The translations under genes and the position numbers were made by a program. Positions 44,001-55,590 of a stretch of 64,000 bases of DNA are shown one piece after another (position 1 is the first letter of the stretch; each line of letters starts with the position of its first letter). A model generated the notes under the pieces. That model saw only the letters and a program-made list of their open reading frames with translations. It ran no database searches and was not told the DNA's origin. Source of the DNA: Mytilus californianus (lineage: Eukaryota; Mollusca; Bivalvia; Mytilida; Mytilidae); contig NW_026262690.1 of assembly GCF_021869535.1 (NCBI RefSeq), positions 61,202,995 to 61,266,994 of the forward strand. Reading direction: 5' to 3'.

Positions 44001-45002
44001 CTGTTTCCTAGTATCGATAAACCTGAAAATCATAAACGGCATTTTCTTGAATTAAAATATATAAATAGAGGTATTGATTTTATTAACTTATCTAGTATAT
44101 TCAATGACTCTACCATCCAAAGCCAAAAACCTCAATATTTTTATAATATAGAACCACCTATTATTTCGTATTCTTATAAAAAAAAACCAGCAGAAGTTTG
44201 ATTTTTAATAATACGTCAGTTACATCAGACGCCAATATAGAAAATAATGTTCCTTCTACTTGAGACTGTGAAACATCTAGTTTTAGATATGTTCCCTATC
44301 GTCATGTCCTTACAGGAGAATTCAACATCGTCCAAGACCGTGAGGTGATAACTTTTCTTAAGAAAGGACCGAAATATCGTCCTCCATCTAAAATAGATTG
44401 GAAACAGTGTCGTCAGGTCATTAAAGACGCTATGTCTGTCTACTGTAAAAATTGGTGTAAACGTAAAAATCTGATTAAAAATCTGTAGACAGTTATTTGA
44501 ATAAAATTATGAATACTGTTAAAATTCGTATATCTCATTTTGAAAACAATTCCGAAATTAGTAATAGGGTCCATGATATTCCCATTTCTAGAATAAAAAA
44601 TAAACTCCAAGTACTCGCAAAGCGGTTTGTGTTCGTACCGGCAGACAAAGCAGCAAATAATGTTGTGGTGGTGTGAAGCATATACTACACGGAAGTTCTC
44701 CAAAACGAAATTACAAATTCATCTACATTCAGGTCCGTACGCTCCAAAGAGAGTTAAATTGTAAACAAGCATATCACTGCCATTACCTAGGTTAAAGCCT
44801 CTTCCGAACATTTGAAAGTTCCTTCTATGTACTGGTTACCTAAATTGCACAAAAAACCATTTAAATTCCGTTTCATCTCCGCATCTAGTAAGTGTTCTAC
44901 TACCAATCTATCAGTGCTTCTAGCTACCTCCCTTACTACTATCAAAGAACTTGTGGTTAACTTTTGTAATAAAGCTTATGAAAATAATGGTATTAATTAT
45001 TT
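44000..45002 (+). pseudogene. PLE-A linker and RT fingers, decayed
   Basis: Relics in shifting frames: 'HKRHFLELKYINRGIDFINL' and 'SIFNDSTIQSQKPQYFYN' (43935-44201), 'LKKGPKYRPPSKIDW' near 44360, a FVFVPADKAANNVVVV-like segment near 44630-44675, and 'VPSMYWLPKLHKKPFKFRFI' with 'ISASSKCSTTNLS' (44818-44910). Several stops and frameshifts. Confidence 0.8.
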
Positions 45003-45698
45003 TTGGAGTGTGTTAAAAATTCTTTAGATGTTTTAGATAAAATACATGCTTTTGATGGTCCTTTTAATTCTGTTGACAGTTATGATTTTTCTACTCTCTA
45101 TACTACACTTCCACACAATCTTATCAAGAAAAAGTTTTCATATTTAATTAAATGGTCTTTTGAAAAATCTCATTACAAATTTATTTGCTGTAACCCGTTT
45201 AAAGCCTTTTTCTGTAACGAAAAAGGAAAGTATGCTAGATACACTTACTGGAAATGTGAAGATATGATTGAAGCTTTAAATTTTCTCCTGGACAACATAT
45301 ATGTTGGTTTCGGCGATAAAGTGTATCGACAAGTAGTAGGTATTCCTATGGGCACTAACTGCGCCCCTTTAATAGCAGATGTATTCCTGTATTGCTATGA
45401 ATCTCAGTTTATGACCAAACTCAATAAAGACACGTCATTGTTACATTTGGTTGATACATTCAACAATATCTTCCGTTATCTAGATGATATTTTTTCGTTA
45501 AATAATCCAGAGTTCTCTAAATATACTACCGAAATTTACCCAATAGAACTTACTTTTTTTTTAACTAAATCTAACATAAACAGCAGTAGTTGTCCTTTTT
45601 TAGACTTGGACATTTCAATCACTAAAGGAAAAATCCATACGAAAATTTACGACAAAAGAGACGACTTTTCATTCCCTATTGTTAATTTTCCTTTTTAA
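45003..45698 (+). pseudogene. PLE-A reverse transcriptase core
   Basis: 231 open codons contain 'YDFSTLYTTLPHNLIKKK' (motif A region), 'VYRQVVGIPMGTNCAPLIAD' (motif B), 'FRYLDDIFSLNN' (catalytic YLDD, motif C), 'CPFLDLDISITKGKIHTKIY' (motif D/E region) and DKRDDFSFPIVNFPF. These are hallmarks of PLE reverse transcriptases. A TAA at 45696-45698, replacing a sense codon, separates it from the in-frame C-terminus. The domain itself is intact, so this insertion is relatively young. Confidence 0.92.
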
Positions 45699-46136
45699 GA
45701 CGGCGATATTCCTTTGGCTCCATCATACGGTGTTTATATTATATCTAAGCTCGTTCGTTATGCCCGTGTGTGTAGTGATGTCATAGATTTTAACGAACGT
45801 AATCAATGCATCACTGGTAAATTATTAAGTCAGGGATTTCGTTACCATAAATTACGTAAAACTTTTACTAAATTCTTTCATAGATACAAAGATTTGATTA
45901 GTAAATTTGGCTGTACCTGTAGAAAACTGATTAAAAACGGTATTTCACATCCTAAATTTTACGATACTATTGTACTTAAAACACGGAAATTACTATGTGA
46001 TCCGTGTAAACTCATCGAACCTTTAAACAAACTTATTAGTAAAGATTATCTTACCAATGTTGTAATTAGATCTTTGAATATAGTTTACTTTGGCACTAAT
46101 ATCGATTTTGTCATCAGCAAATTAAAACATAACTAG
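45699..46136 (+). pseudogene. PLE-A C-terminal domain
   Basis: After the single stop the same frame continues DGDIPLAPSYGVYIISKLVR, 'FNERNQCITGKLLSQGFRYH', 'KFFHRYKDLISKFG' and ends 'FVISKLKHN' with TAG. It matches the ends of the fragments at 26610-26970 and 55590-56220. Confidence 0.9.
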
Positions 46137-47230
46137 ATTTGTATTCTTTTCAAACGGGATGTATAAAGACACACCCACGTTCATTTTGATCTATAAAGAG
46201 GTTAAACTCCTAACTATCCTACTGCCTGTCGATACATTTATTTTTGGCATTGCACAAGTCATGTCTTCTTTTACTGTTCATGACGTTAAAATACCAAATC
46301 CCTGGGATGTGTTTTAGTTGATTTTAGTCTTTGATGCATGATTTTTTATTATTAATTGTTTTTGGCTTTTAACTAGCTGTCAGTAACTGCGAGTACTCTC
46401 AAATCATACTTTCTTGTTTATTTGACCTGTTGATACTAATTGTAGTGCCTTTTTGTTATTTAATGTTATTCAGGGTTATATCTGGTCTATATACCAGCTT
46501 TGATTAGTGTTTGGTATTACTATAAATTTTCACTTCGTACTATGAACATCAAAATTATTTATTTTGTAAAAATATTTCCTTTCTCTATTTGAACTGTACA
46601 CATATACCTAACAACAAAATTATTTTCATTTACCTGTGTTTAAAGTAATTGCAAATGGCTGATATTTTTGTTGAGCATATTGTTTTTTCTTAAATTGTTT
46701 AACATTTCATAGCGGTATAACATGTTACTTCATTCTTCCCTCAGTTTATTTATTTTGTATTTACATTATATCATAGGTCAAATTTATTTGTCCAGTGTAT
46801 GTTCACTGGTGTTAATATGGCCTTTGATTGAGTCAAGCCATTTCAGTTGATATTTTACAGTGTGTCTTTCTATGTTGTGATGTTACACTATTGTTTCAGA
46901 AAAAGGGTGAAGGTTTGGTACCATTAAAACGTTTAAACCCGCTGCAATTGTTTGCACCCGTCCGAAGTCATGAATCTGATGTTCAGTAGTTGTCGTTTGT
47001 TGATGTGGTTCATAAGTGTTTCTCGTTTCTCGTTTTTTATATAGATTAGACCGTTGGATTTTCCGTTTGAATGGTTTTACGCTGGTAATTTTTGGGGCCC
47101 TTTATAGCTTGCTGTTCGGTGTGAGCCAAGGCTCCGTGTTGAAGACCGTACTTTGACCTATAATGGTTTACTTTTATAAATTTTGACTTGGATGGAGAGT
47201 TGTCTCATCGGCACTCATACCACATCTTCT
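46137..47230 (+). repeat. PLE-A 3' untranslated tail
   Basis: Follows the PLE stop directly. It contains GATGCATGATTTTTT, AGCTGTCAGTAACTGCGAGT and, after a diverged stretch, a TGTTACACTATTG block, CACCCGTCCGAAGTC, 'TATAGCTTGCTGTTCGG', TTGACTTGGATGGAGAGTTG, 'TCTCATCGGCACTCATACC' and ACATCTTCTTA. The first blocks recur after the PLE fragment at 26610-26970. Confidence 0.85.
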
Positions 47231-47424
47231 TATATCTACTAATTGTTATATTATAGTTCGTTTCTGTGTGTGTTGCATTTTAGTGTTGAGTTTCTGTTGT
47301 GTCGTTGTTCTCCTCTTATATTTGATGTGTTTCTCTCCGTTTTAGTTTGTAACCCGGATTTGTTTTTTTTTCTCAATCGATTTATGAATTTCGAATAGCG
47401 GTATACTACTGTTGCCTTAATTCT

Positions 47425-47490
47425 GCTCTTTGGTCGGATTGTTGTCTCTTTGACACATTCCCCATTTCCATTATCAATTTTTTTCTAAAT
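47425..47490 (+). repeat. PLE-B tail end
   Basis: 'TTCTGCTCTTTGGTCGGATT', TTGACACATTCCCC and 'ATTTCCATTATCAATTTTTT', the last ~60 bp of the PLE-B tail. Confidence 0.7.
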
Positions 47491-47499
47491 TTTAGATCA

Positions 47500-48340
47500 G
47501 CTAATTAAACAGAGCTTTTCATACAAAAATAGGAAACGAAGATAAAAATTCCATGTTTTACGTCATGAAAAATCTTACTTTGTGAAGAACCACACTGATT
47601 CCCATAACAAATACAACGAAGATGAAATCAATAAAATGCTGGACTTTTTGATCGACAAAATAATTGTTGAGTTTGGCGGAAAGATATTTCAGCAGACAGT
47701 GGATATTCCAATGGTAATAAATGTGCACCACTACTAGCCTACTTATTTTATGTACTCATGTGAAGCATATATACGGAATCTTTTCAAAGACAAAATGAAT
47801 AAAAATCTTGCAAAGTTCTATAATTTAACTCTCAGATATATTAATTAGGTTTTGTCCTTGAATAACCCACATTTCAATGATTGCATGCACCTCACATATC
47901 CCAGTGAATTTAACATTAAGAATATTGCCAAAAGTCGAAGGTCTGTTTTATATCTTGATCTTTTCCTAGATGTTAACACAGATGGACGACTTCAAACTAG
48001 AATCTATGACAAACGTGATGATTTCAACTTTCCAATTGTCTATTTCTCAACTGTAGCAAACCCTCTGCTCAATCATATGGCGTTTTTATATCTCAGTTAA
48101 TACTTTATGCTCGTGCATGATCACATTATACGGAGTTTATTAACAGGGGTGTGCTCCTGCAACAAAAACTGCTCCAACAGAGTTATGTCCGATCCATGTG
48201 TTTTTGTCTCATCTCACAAGCGACATGTTTTCGCTGCCTTACATCATTAGAAACCAATCTAGTCGTCTGATCTGTAATTCTATTAATAGTGTCCTATTCC
48301 CAATTCTGAATTTTTTACTGCGTTACTGCATGTAAATTTC
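47500..48340 (+). pseudogene. PLE-C reverse transcriptase fragment
   Basis: 'MLDFLIDKIIVEFGGKIFQQ' and TVDIPM with a short indel, a CAPLLAYLFY relic, RYIN in place of YIDD followed by 'VLSLNNPHFNDCMHLTYPSE', 'LYLDLFLDVNTDGRLQTRIY', 'DKRDDFNFPIVYFS', then C-terminal relics (GVLLQQKLLQQSYV) near 48150-48200. Catalytic Asps are lost and frames are broken. Confidence 0.85.
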
Positions 48341-48659
48341 CATGGCGAGTAGTATTAGTATAGCAAGAGAAGCTTAACCTATGAACGCACCCGGTCTCGG
48401 TCCTTTTGGGTTATTGCGATTTCATCAAGTTCTGACTGTTACCTTGAATAGTCTCTTCCTGATTGATTTACGAGATTTGAACATCGGTAAACTAATAATG
48501 TCTTAATTTACAATTTGTCATGTCGGGACCTTATGAGATTACACTCTGTATGGAAGCGATAGAATGGACAATAATTAATTTTAAATTCTCATTTTTCATC
48601 ATATTGCAGAAATAACAACTAGGTTTACCGTTTTGTTCCACAAAGTAGTATTTGTGTCA

Positions 48660-48915
48660 TTTATGATTGCCTATTTTTTTTTCAAATCCCGTCTGAACAA
48701 TTTTTCAAATCGTGTGTACGATATTTTAAATGGTTTGTACAATTTGATTTGTGCAAACGTTAAAAACCCGCAGAATCGATTTAAAAAAAAGTACAAACAG
48801 TTTAAAAATTCCTCGAAACAGTTTTCTACATTGTACAAATAATTTAAAAAAAACATTCAAACGATTTAAAAAAAAAACTGTTCAAACAGTTGAAAAATAA
48901 AACGTACAAACCATT
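48660..48915. repeat. Degenerate short repeats (GTACAAACAGTTTAAAAA)
   Basis: Variants of TACAAACAGTTTAAAAA and CAAACGATTTAAAAAAA recur about every 20-25 bp with some inverse copies (GGTTTGTACAATTTG). The frames on both strands are by-products. Confidence 0.5.
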
Positions 48916-49204
48916 GAAATAATTGTTGGGTGACTATGTTGAACGTTTCATTTCCATTTAACATGGAATGGCTCACACGTAGAAATTGACAGTGAGAGTC
49001 GGATGAAAACTTAACCATCAGACGAAAGAGATGAGTTCAGTTTTCCCAAAGTTAAATGTCCGTCTTATATAGAAACAGTCCTGCACTTTTTGCAAATCAA
49101 GTTTATATCTTTAAAGTGATAACATATTCCAGGAAGTGCGTTTCTTATTAGGATGTTCTTGATAGATGAATGCTGCATACAAGAGAGTTATGTTGAACCA
49201 AAGG

Positions 49205-49500
49205 GTTTTAATGGTGACTAATAAATCATCTTTTTGCAAGTTTTTTTTCGAATACATTCATGTTTTGGCTTGCCATTATCGAATATCAATGTCATGAATT
49301 TTCTACCCCAGGAATAGATTACCATAGCCGTATTTGGCAAAACATTTCGGAATGTAGGGTCCTCAATGCTCTTCAACTTCGTTCTGTATTTGACCTTTTT
49401 TAACTTTTTTGATTCAAGCGTCATTAATGAGTCTTTTGTAGACGAAACGCGCGTCTGGCGTACAATATTTTAATCCAGGCATCTATAATGACTTTATTCA
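49205..49500 (+). repeat. Hammerhead-bearing repeat unit (copy D)
   Basis: CCCCAGGAATAGATTACCAT, AGCCGTATTTGGCAAAAC, CTCTTCAACTTCGTTCTG, GATTCAAGCGTCA, the core at 49424-49462, then AATATTTTAATCCAGGC. It is collinear with units at 34.2-34.7 and 36.5 kb. Confidence 0.7.
49424..49462 (+). ncRNA. Hammerhead-ribozyme-like core (copy D, best hairpins)
   Basis: TTAATGA (two changes from CTGATGA), stem II GTC-TTTTGTA-GAC, GAAA, stem III CGC-GCGTCTG-GCG closed by A/T, then TA. Upstream GATT and downstream AATC could form distal stem I. No pairing is seen directly next to the core. Confidence 0.55.
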
Positions 49501-49685
49501 CAGATGACCACAACTACATTTTTGTATTTATCGTAGCCACAAAACCGACCTTTTTCTCATTTTCGTCATCAAGTAATGCGACGTATCATCGTATTGTTAC
49601 TTGTCATGAGCAGCACGACGGGTATTGCTAGTGGGAGAGGAAGAGCTTACAATTCTAGGACATCTTATTTTACCTTCGTTCCTAT

Positions 49686-49905
49686 GCGACTGTCATACAA
49701 GTGAGAGGTTTAGCTAGCTATTAAACCAGGTTTAATCCACCATTTTCTACATAAGGGAATGCCTGTACATTGTCAGCATTATGACAGTTGTTTTCCATTC
49801 GTTTGATGTGTTAGAGTTTTTGATTTTGCCCTTTGATAAGGAACTTTTCGTTTTGAATTTTCCTTGGAGTTCGGTATTTTTGTTTTTTACTTATTATGTG
49901 GGGAT
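49686..49905 (+). repeat. GCGACTGTCATACAAGTGAG repeat (copy 2)
   Basis: GCGACTGTCATACAAGTGAG, GGTTTAGCTAGCTATTAAAC, TTCTACATAAGGGAATGCC and TTTTGAATTTTCCTTGGAGT, as at 24366 and 57487. Confidence 0.85.
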
Positions 49906-49909
49906 GTTA

Positions 49910-51790
49910 TTGCTTAATCTTAAGATTTCTGTGTACTGATTTGTGGAGTGGTGTTTTGTTTGGTTATGGTGTTGTTGGTCTATCTTCGTATCATGTTTTA
50001 GCTTACCATCTTATAATTTTTAACATTTTTAATCACTTAAAGCAGGTAGACATAATTAAAGTTTGATATTTTAAAATTATAATTAACGTGATACTTGCTT
50101 CCGTTGTACCGTCGACTTTACATATTATATATTATATATTTATTACATTATAGGAATTAATGTACGTCTTATTAGTAAAAAATGATTTAATATGAAGGGT
50201 TGCTATTCTTTACTATAAACACTGCAATGGCTTAATTCAGTATTCGTTTTAGTAACCAAAACCCTTAACGCGTATATTAACAGCATATGTATTTATAATC
50301 AATCTTTAGTGATAAGGTACCACCATACTTTCAACTTTCGTAGTATGTGCTGTTGTCTATAATAACTTATCTGAAATGACACATTACACGTTTTTATTTG
50401 TAAAAGTCATTGAAAGCAAACATTATTACCCCACTTGGTCAAATAATGAAGATGGAGAATTTTCAAATCTAATTATTTTAAAAAGAAAAGATAGGTCAGG
50501 TGTTTGATTAATTTTATTAGCTATGTGTGAAATTGATTTATATCCGACATATCGTCATTTAATCTAATATTGTCCATGGCAAATCTCACCTTAACCTAAT
50601 AATCTTTCACAAATACATTGAAATAACCGTTAGAAAGTGAATCTAATTAAAATAGTTCTTATCTAATATTCAATTTAACTCTTAAGTTCCATATAAAATC
50701 GAAAAAAATATGTACATAGTTGACCAAATATAACTTAAGAAAATTATTTCAGATATTTTTCTTCAAAATCTGTCAAAAAGTATGAAATAAGAAAAGTGAT
50801 TTTCTACAATGCATGTAACTTTATGTTATACATTATGGTAAAACTCTTTACCATAACAAAAATCAAGTAAACTTAAGGTGAAGTCTATAGGAAGACACAA
50901 TAGTGTCCAAACAAACCAGTATTTGCTCTTACTCTTTAATTTCTCGTGTTTAGTGGAGAATCAGCAAATACCAATTTTCAAGTCATATTGGTTAAGGATT
51001 TCCCTCCCAATCAAAATGTTTACCCCAAAAAAAAGGAGATAAAATTTGAGATACTATTTCAAAACTGTGTTCAAAACAATGTATACCGCTGTATAACCAT
51101 TTGATTTTATTGATATGTATAACATTTTTGTTATATCTTAAATGTTTTTTATCTTGACTCTTTGGTAAAAAAAAATATAACAAAGATACTGAAATCTAAC
51201 CCTATTTAGGTTTAACTACGTTTTAACTACTTTCGAATTTTTACTCTGTTGGTGAAAGAAATTCAGAGAAAAATGGTCATCTCTTTCAGCTGCATAATAT
51301 TCGACAAAATGAAATGGTATGTCTTAGAAAACCACCATAATAACAAAAATACCTTCAATGAAATTGTTGCTAACATTCATAAGTTCCCAGACAGTAATAC
51401 AAAATAAAAAAAAATCTACATTTCATTATGCGAATACTGGAAATAGAAATGAATATCTAAACTAGTCAATTCTCATTCTTGTATTTTGATACGAAGGTTT
51501 CCCCCTAGATGTCATACTCAGAATAGAATACGTAGGCATAATTAATTAAAAATCAAAACAGAGATTTCATTGGATAAAAAACGAAAAGATATCAAGGGAG
51601 AAATAGAAAGAATAAAAAAACAATTAAAATAAAACAGAAAACAGCATGTAGCCTGTCGAAAAGAAAAACGGCTTCCCACAAAATACTACACCAAAAACTT
51701 AGCAACACGAAAAACTTTAAAAAAACAAGAAATAAACTCAGGTTCTCTGGGACTACTGGAGGCATCAATCGCGTTGCTCTTGGTAGTCAC
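49910..51790. other. No gene or recognised repeat
   Basis: AT-rich, with a short TATATTA run at 50120-50142. Neither coding exons nor known repeats were recognised. Confidence 0.5.
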
Positions 51791-51799
51791 AGTCAGTGA

Positions 51800-52400
51800 T
51801 ATCACATTCTAGGAAAAGAGGACATGATTAAAGATACGACAAGTGAGACTTATCTGTTGTCATTATAACGAATACATAAAGGTAAACCAAATAATGATGG
51901 CGTCTGTAAAGCTTTCTACTTCAACTTTACCATTATAAACCATTGGTCATAAGCATCGACCCCTTATCAGGAAAATCATGACATGAAGAACAAAACTTAT
52001 CAGTGTATCCAGAATCAAATGGGAGATAAACACTCCGTATACAAAAGCTAATGAAATGTTGTTACATAAAATTGAAAGTTCACTATTGGAAAATTTAAAT
52101 CACGTGTTAGTCGTTAAGTTCTCAACAGACCATCACTGCCAATTTCTAGACGGTAAGTCAAGATATTATACAGACTTAGCTGAATCTTCGGTTTAGCCTT
52201 TATTTCAAGTTCAATGGTAGCGATCAAAATAAAATCACCTAAGACTGAATTATTGAGTAAGAGGACTTCAGTTAAAAAAAGGAACTCGAATTAAACGAAT
52301 AATGCCTAGCATCTTTTCATTAGTCTAAAGAACTCCTTTATATGTCGCCAGTGTAATATGAATAAAGGAACAACACGACACAAGTAAAGGAAAAGACACC
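51800..52400 (-). pseudogene. PLE-C fragment, strongly decayed
   Basis: Minus-strand relics: a YYTGDI remnant near 52360, 'EVLLLNNSVLGDFILIATIE' then LEIK (52270-52200, the position of VLSLNN...ELEIKD), YRLEIGSDGLLRT near 52130, and a KFYG-like C-terminal region below 52000. The blocks parallel 38526-39080. Confidence 0.65.
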
Positions 52401-52419
52401 GGAAAGTCAATATACAGTC

Positions 52420-53880
52420 CACATAAACAGAAAGGTGTCGAAACATCACTTCAAGCTCTATACCGACCCATGTCTAATATCAAACAATGACTATCAAAGA
52501 TTTGCAATCACAAAATTCTCTCAATAACAAAAAACATTGAGAAATGTAATAAGTCAATCACTGAGGAAGTTCCTCTCATGGACATGAACATGTATATATG
52601 ATTTAATTAGCTTGTTTAATTAGCTTATCAAAAGGTACATAAAATAATTTGCAATGAAAATCAGTACACGAAAAGTACTTAACTCTATACTAACCAGGTA
52701 CAATGGAAAGGAAAAAAAGCATAAACAAAAAAATCATAAACAATATCGTATCAGAAAGTTCGCAGTTACTGGAAGCAATCTCAAAGAACTTAAACCTGTG
52801 TAAATAAACTTGCCGTACTACACTATTATTTTAGTGGCATTACTTCAGAGTAGATTTTATGCAACAACATCATAATCAGTGCATGAAGACACTACATTGT
52901 GCTTTGTCCATATCAAATATGTGCGGAATTTCTATGCAGAAACAAACGGATCATTTAGGTTAGCTTTTAAATGTACAGCGAATCGATACTGTTGTATTTA
53001 CTTAACCCATAGCCTTTTGTTGTTTTTCTGTGTCGTTGGGTAGTCGACATTTACCCTACATCTCACGTCTAGCAGATCTTATGTAGTGTCTGTTAATTTG
53101 TTTTGGAACTTTTCTAGACCGGGACTAATTAACGAGCATTACAATAGTTATTTGTTAAAAAAAAGAGAGCTGTCTTTATCATTTTTGTGTTGTTGAATTG
53201 CTGTATTATTGGCATAAAGATCAAGTATTATTGCATTCCAACTTTCAAATATATTTTCGCTTTAGACTTCCAATGATTTTTTAACGATACTAAAATAGAA
53301 CAATAAATAAATAACTATGCTCATCCCTAAAGTAGGTTAACTTGTCTTTTCTGCAAATTATATAACGATTTAGTAATTATGGTATAAGATTTGTATTAGA
53401 CATATATATATAAATATATACTTTATGTGTAATCCAACTAACACAGTAACGTTAAGATGATTTATAAGGTAGTGTAAATTTATGAAATTTTAATTTACGA
53501 CCCTACTGCAAAATAGACGTACACCATAAACAGTTCCATTGACGTATATGTAATATAATTAAGGTATATATGCATTTGATATTAGTTATGTCAATATTTG
53601 AATAGGGAGGCTTTAAATTTTAATAATGTTCAGGTAACTAACTTCTAAGCTTATCTGTAGATGCTTACTATTATATTGAGTCCCATTTTATAGGATAGAA
53701 CAAGAGAAGTGGCTTGAAAAGGTAAGATATGTCTATTTTGTGTTGCTTTTTAATTCAAAATTATACAAAGCAGATTTTTGAAATGTTCTGTTCCGTATTT
53801 TCTTAGCCTTATTCTCTAAGTATAAAGGCTATAATATATAACTTATAGTTATTGCTTTATCAAATTGGAAAAAAATCACA
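52420..53880. other. No gene seen
   Basis: AT-rich sequence without recognised exons, RNA genes or repeats. Confidence 0.45.
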
Positions 53881-53891
53881 TGTTCTTTGTC

Positions 53892-53892
<1 letters not shown>

Positions 53893-53928
<36 letters not shown>

Positions 53929-53971
53929 TTTTTTTTTTTTTTTATTGTTGTTGTTATTGTTGTTGTTGTTA
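53893..53971. repeat. (ATT)n-(T)n-(TTG)n microsatellite
   Basis: ATT repeats to about 53928, a T run to about 53943, then TTG/TTA repeats. The poly-Asn frame on the minus strand is an artefact. Confidence 0.95.
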
Positions 53972-54984
53972 CAGCTTTGGCAAGATATCAACATAAAAGC
54001 AAATGAGAAAATATGAATAAAGTTCAATTCATGCACTACCACAATCAATTTTATCTGCGTTGATTTGCATTATCATCTGAATATGTTGCATTAACAGCTC
54101 TTTTGCAATATAATGATAAAATCTCCGACATAAACATTGTAACCGAGGTGAAGCAGAGATTGAAGACGTTTTTTTAACTGTTTGTGTCGATAAAATATTC
54201 TCGACAAGTTCAACTTATTAAATTCCAATACCGCAGAGTACATAAATTCTCCTATAACATATTGGGGAACATGACAGAAACATATTTTGACCATCAGGGG
54301 TTATTGAAAAAGTACAGAGGTTGTTAGGTCAAAAGGAGATGGTCCTTGAGTTGTTAGACCTCTATTCTTTTCTATTATACACAAAGGGAAATATTCGAAA
54401 TGTATAATGTCGTGAATGATATTTATTGAATAAAAAAACATGTTATAAGCTAGATAAACTTTCTCAATTCAGGACATCTGTCAATTCCTTTGCCGGTATT
54501 CTTTTGGCAAATGCAAATGCAACTTGCCACTATGATATATTCTTTTAACATTTCACAAAGAACATAAAAACTTCAATGATACAAAACATTTGTCCCGATA
54601 TATATAACTGCTTCTTGAGACGGATTTGTTTTAAAATTGACAAAACTACCACTTTTCTTTCTCTATTGTACGTATTGCAATTGGGTTCGTGGTGGTTTCT
54701 TGAAGGATCTTTGAGAGTGAACGGTCAAAGAAAAATTTGTTCACAATCTTTGATGGAATAGATTCATCATCCTATGTGAATGGATTTTGTAGGGAATTAG
54801 TCAATTAGAGTTGAGTTCTAGAATGATGAGATTTGGTTCACAAAACAAGGGCGCATGATAAAACGGTGAAAATTTGAAGACTAGGAAGTGTACGGTTTGT
54901 CTATCTGAAAGAAAACATGTACGATTGATGATGTGCATTTTATAATGGTGATACACAGAAGAGATTTGTAGTTATTCTGTAATA

Positions 54985-55590
54985 AAATTGAGAATGGAAT
55001 TGGGAATATGTCAAAGAGACAACAACCCGACCAAAGAGCAGATAAAAGCCGAAGGCCACGAATGGTTCATTAACGCAGCGACCCCTAAATAAAATTGTGT
55101 ACTGGTTCAGTGAAAATGGACATCACACTAAACTCCAAAATATATAAAGGAACTAAAATTAAAAAACATACAAGACTAACAAAAGCCAGCGGCTTCTGAC
55201 TTGGGACAGGCGCAAAAATGCGGCGGGGTCAAACATGTTTTGTGAGATCTCAACCCTCCCCCTATACATCTAGCCAATGTAGAATAAAGAAACACATAGC
55301 AATACGCACAGTAAAACTCATTTTAAAAGACGTCCGAGTCCGATGTCAGAATAGGTAAAAAAAGAAACTAAGCAAAATGACAATGATACATAAATTAACA
55401 AAGGACTACTATGCCAGCTCCAGACCTCAATTAAACTAAATGAAAGATTATGTTTTCATCATATGAAAATCAGGTACAATCCCTCCCGTTAGGGGTTTAG
55501 TATCATACCATCATAAAATATATGAGAAGAACATAACCCGTATCATGCCAACAACTGGTTTTAGAATAAATGTTTTTATTTCCGATGCAA
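54985..55590 (-). repeat. PLE-B 3' tail in place behind its element
   Basis: On the minus strand it runs from the PLE end through ACTAAACCCCTAACGGGAGG, TTTAATTGAGGTCTGGAGC, 'GTTGAGATCTCACAAAACAT', CCTGTCCCAAGTCAGAAGCC and GGCCTTCGGCTTTTATCTGC to the TTGACATATTCCC / CCATTCTCAATTTTATT end at 54985. Confidence 0.85.

Noticed and set aside
53860..54048. Poly-asparagine/lysine frame
   Set aside because: Produced by the (ATT)n/(T)n microsatellite.
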